This document shows, in pieces, positions 5,632-5,875 of a stretch of DNA of 5,875 nucleotides. Positions within the stretch are counted from its first letter, which is position 1; each line of letters opens with the position of its first letter. Origin of the DNA: Streptomyces katrae (GTDB lineage Bacteria; Actinomycetota; Actinomycetes; Streptomycetales; Streptomycetaceae); the NCBI RefSeq assembly GCF_000966975.1, contig NZ_JZWV01001191.1:1-5875 (forward strand), read 5' to 3'. The notes under the pieces were generated by a model. That model made no database searches, had not been told where the DNA came from, and saw nothing but the letters and a program-made list of their open reading frames with translations. The translations under genes and the position numbers were made by a program.

Positions 5632-5875
5632 ATGAATGGTCAGCGTGAACAGGACGGCCAAGGGTTCGAGCGGGTCCGCAAGATCCTGGAAGAGATAAAC
5701 GCAGCATCAGCGTTTCTCGGTGCCGGCTTCTGTACGGCGGCGTTCACGGCAAGACTCGTGCCGGCATCTACACCCAGGGCTGTCCTGTACGGCTTACTTC
5801 TGGTTGCAGCCTTGGTGGGTTCGGCCGCAGGTTACCTTTTGAACCTGAAGGTGAAGGACTGGCTGCAGCGTAGGC
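5632..5875 (+). CDS. small two-helix membrane protein, 3' end outside the window
   Basis: ATG 5632 follows AAAGGAGGG (5620-5628), a near-perfect ribosome binding site with GGAGG four bases before the start. The frame is open to the window end, giving at least 81 residues. A polar N-terminal segment (MNGQREQDGQGFERVRKILE) looks like a cytosolic amphipathic helix. It is followed by two likely membrane helices: residues 24-43 (AASAFLGAGFCTAAFTARLV) and about 50-70 (AVLYGLLLVAALVGSAAGYLL without its last residue). After that comes a basic stretch (NLKVKDWLQRR). This suggests a hairpin membrane protein with both ends inside the cell. It uses more A/T-ending codons (ATA, GCA, TCA, TTA, CTT) than its neighbours, including one TTA leucine codon at 5794-5796. 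In streptomycetes TTA is rare and depends on the bldA tRNA. No family is recognised, and the rest of the protein is unseen. Confidence 0.72.
   Translation, partial: MNGQREQDGQGFERVRKILEEINAASAFLGAGFCTAAFTARLVPASTPRAVLYGLLLVAALVGSAAGYLLNLKVKDWLQRR

Overview
The window is very GC-rich, with strong G/C preference at third codon positions, GTG as well as ATG starts, and purine-rich Shine-Dalgarno sites. Together with the protein families present, this points to a high-GC actinobacterium, most likely Streptomyces or a close relative. Gene density is low for such a genome. Several reading frames are broken, which fits an accessory or chromosome-arm type region with decaying genes and insertion-sequence debris.

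Layout, left to right. Positions 1-549 hold the C-terminal part of an alpha/beta hydrolase of the hormone-sensitive-lipase type, cut by the left edge. Positions 550-1642 hold no intact gene. Within them are a cluster of small hairpins (664-712), a frameshifted minus-strand remnant of an IS5-type transposase (705-938), a possible minus-strand gene fragment with a CxxC motif (1027-1155), and a short palindrome upstream of the next gene (1555-1576). Positions 1643-3157 hold two closely spaced plus-strand genes, each with its own ribosome binding site: a secreted protein of 196 residues with six cysteines, and a cytosolic protein of 288 residues of unknown function. Positions 3158-3569 look like scrambled or decayed sequence and contain a perfect but apparently orphan Shine-Dalgarno site.

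Positions 3570-4262 encode a single-pass membrane protein with a C-terminal domain like the NADase-type glycan-binding (discoidin-like) domain of actinobacterial zinc-ribbon proteins, but lacking the N-terminal zinc ribbon. From 4432 to about 5553 lies a pseudogene of a larger actinobacterial protein. It begins with an LQxTAGNxA motif of the sort seen at the N-terminus of DUF4157-type and injection-system-associated proteins. It is broken by a one-base deletion in a C run, an in-frame TAG and loss of its C-terminus. At the right edge a small two-helix membrane protein starts at 5632 behind a strong Shine-Dalgarno site and runs out of the window.

No pathway links all these genes. The only likely co-transcribed pair is the secreted protein and its 288-residue neighbour. 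I found no CRISPR array, intact tRNA or rRNA gene, or intact mobile element. The most notable content is the nearly readable pseudogene, the unrecognised secreted/cytosolic pair and the truncated glycan-binding membrane protein.
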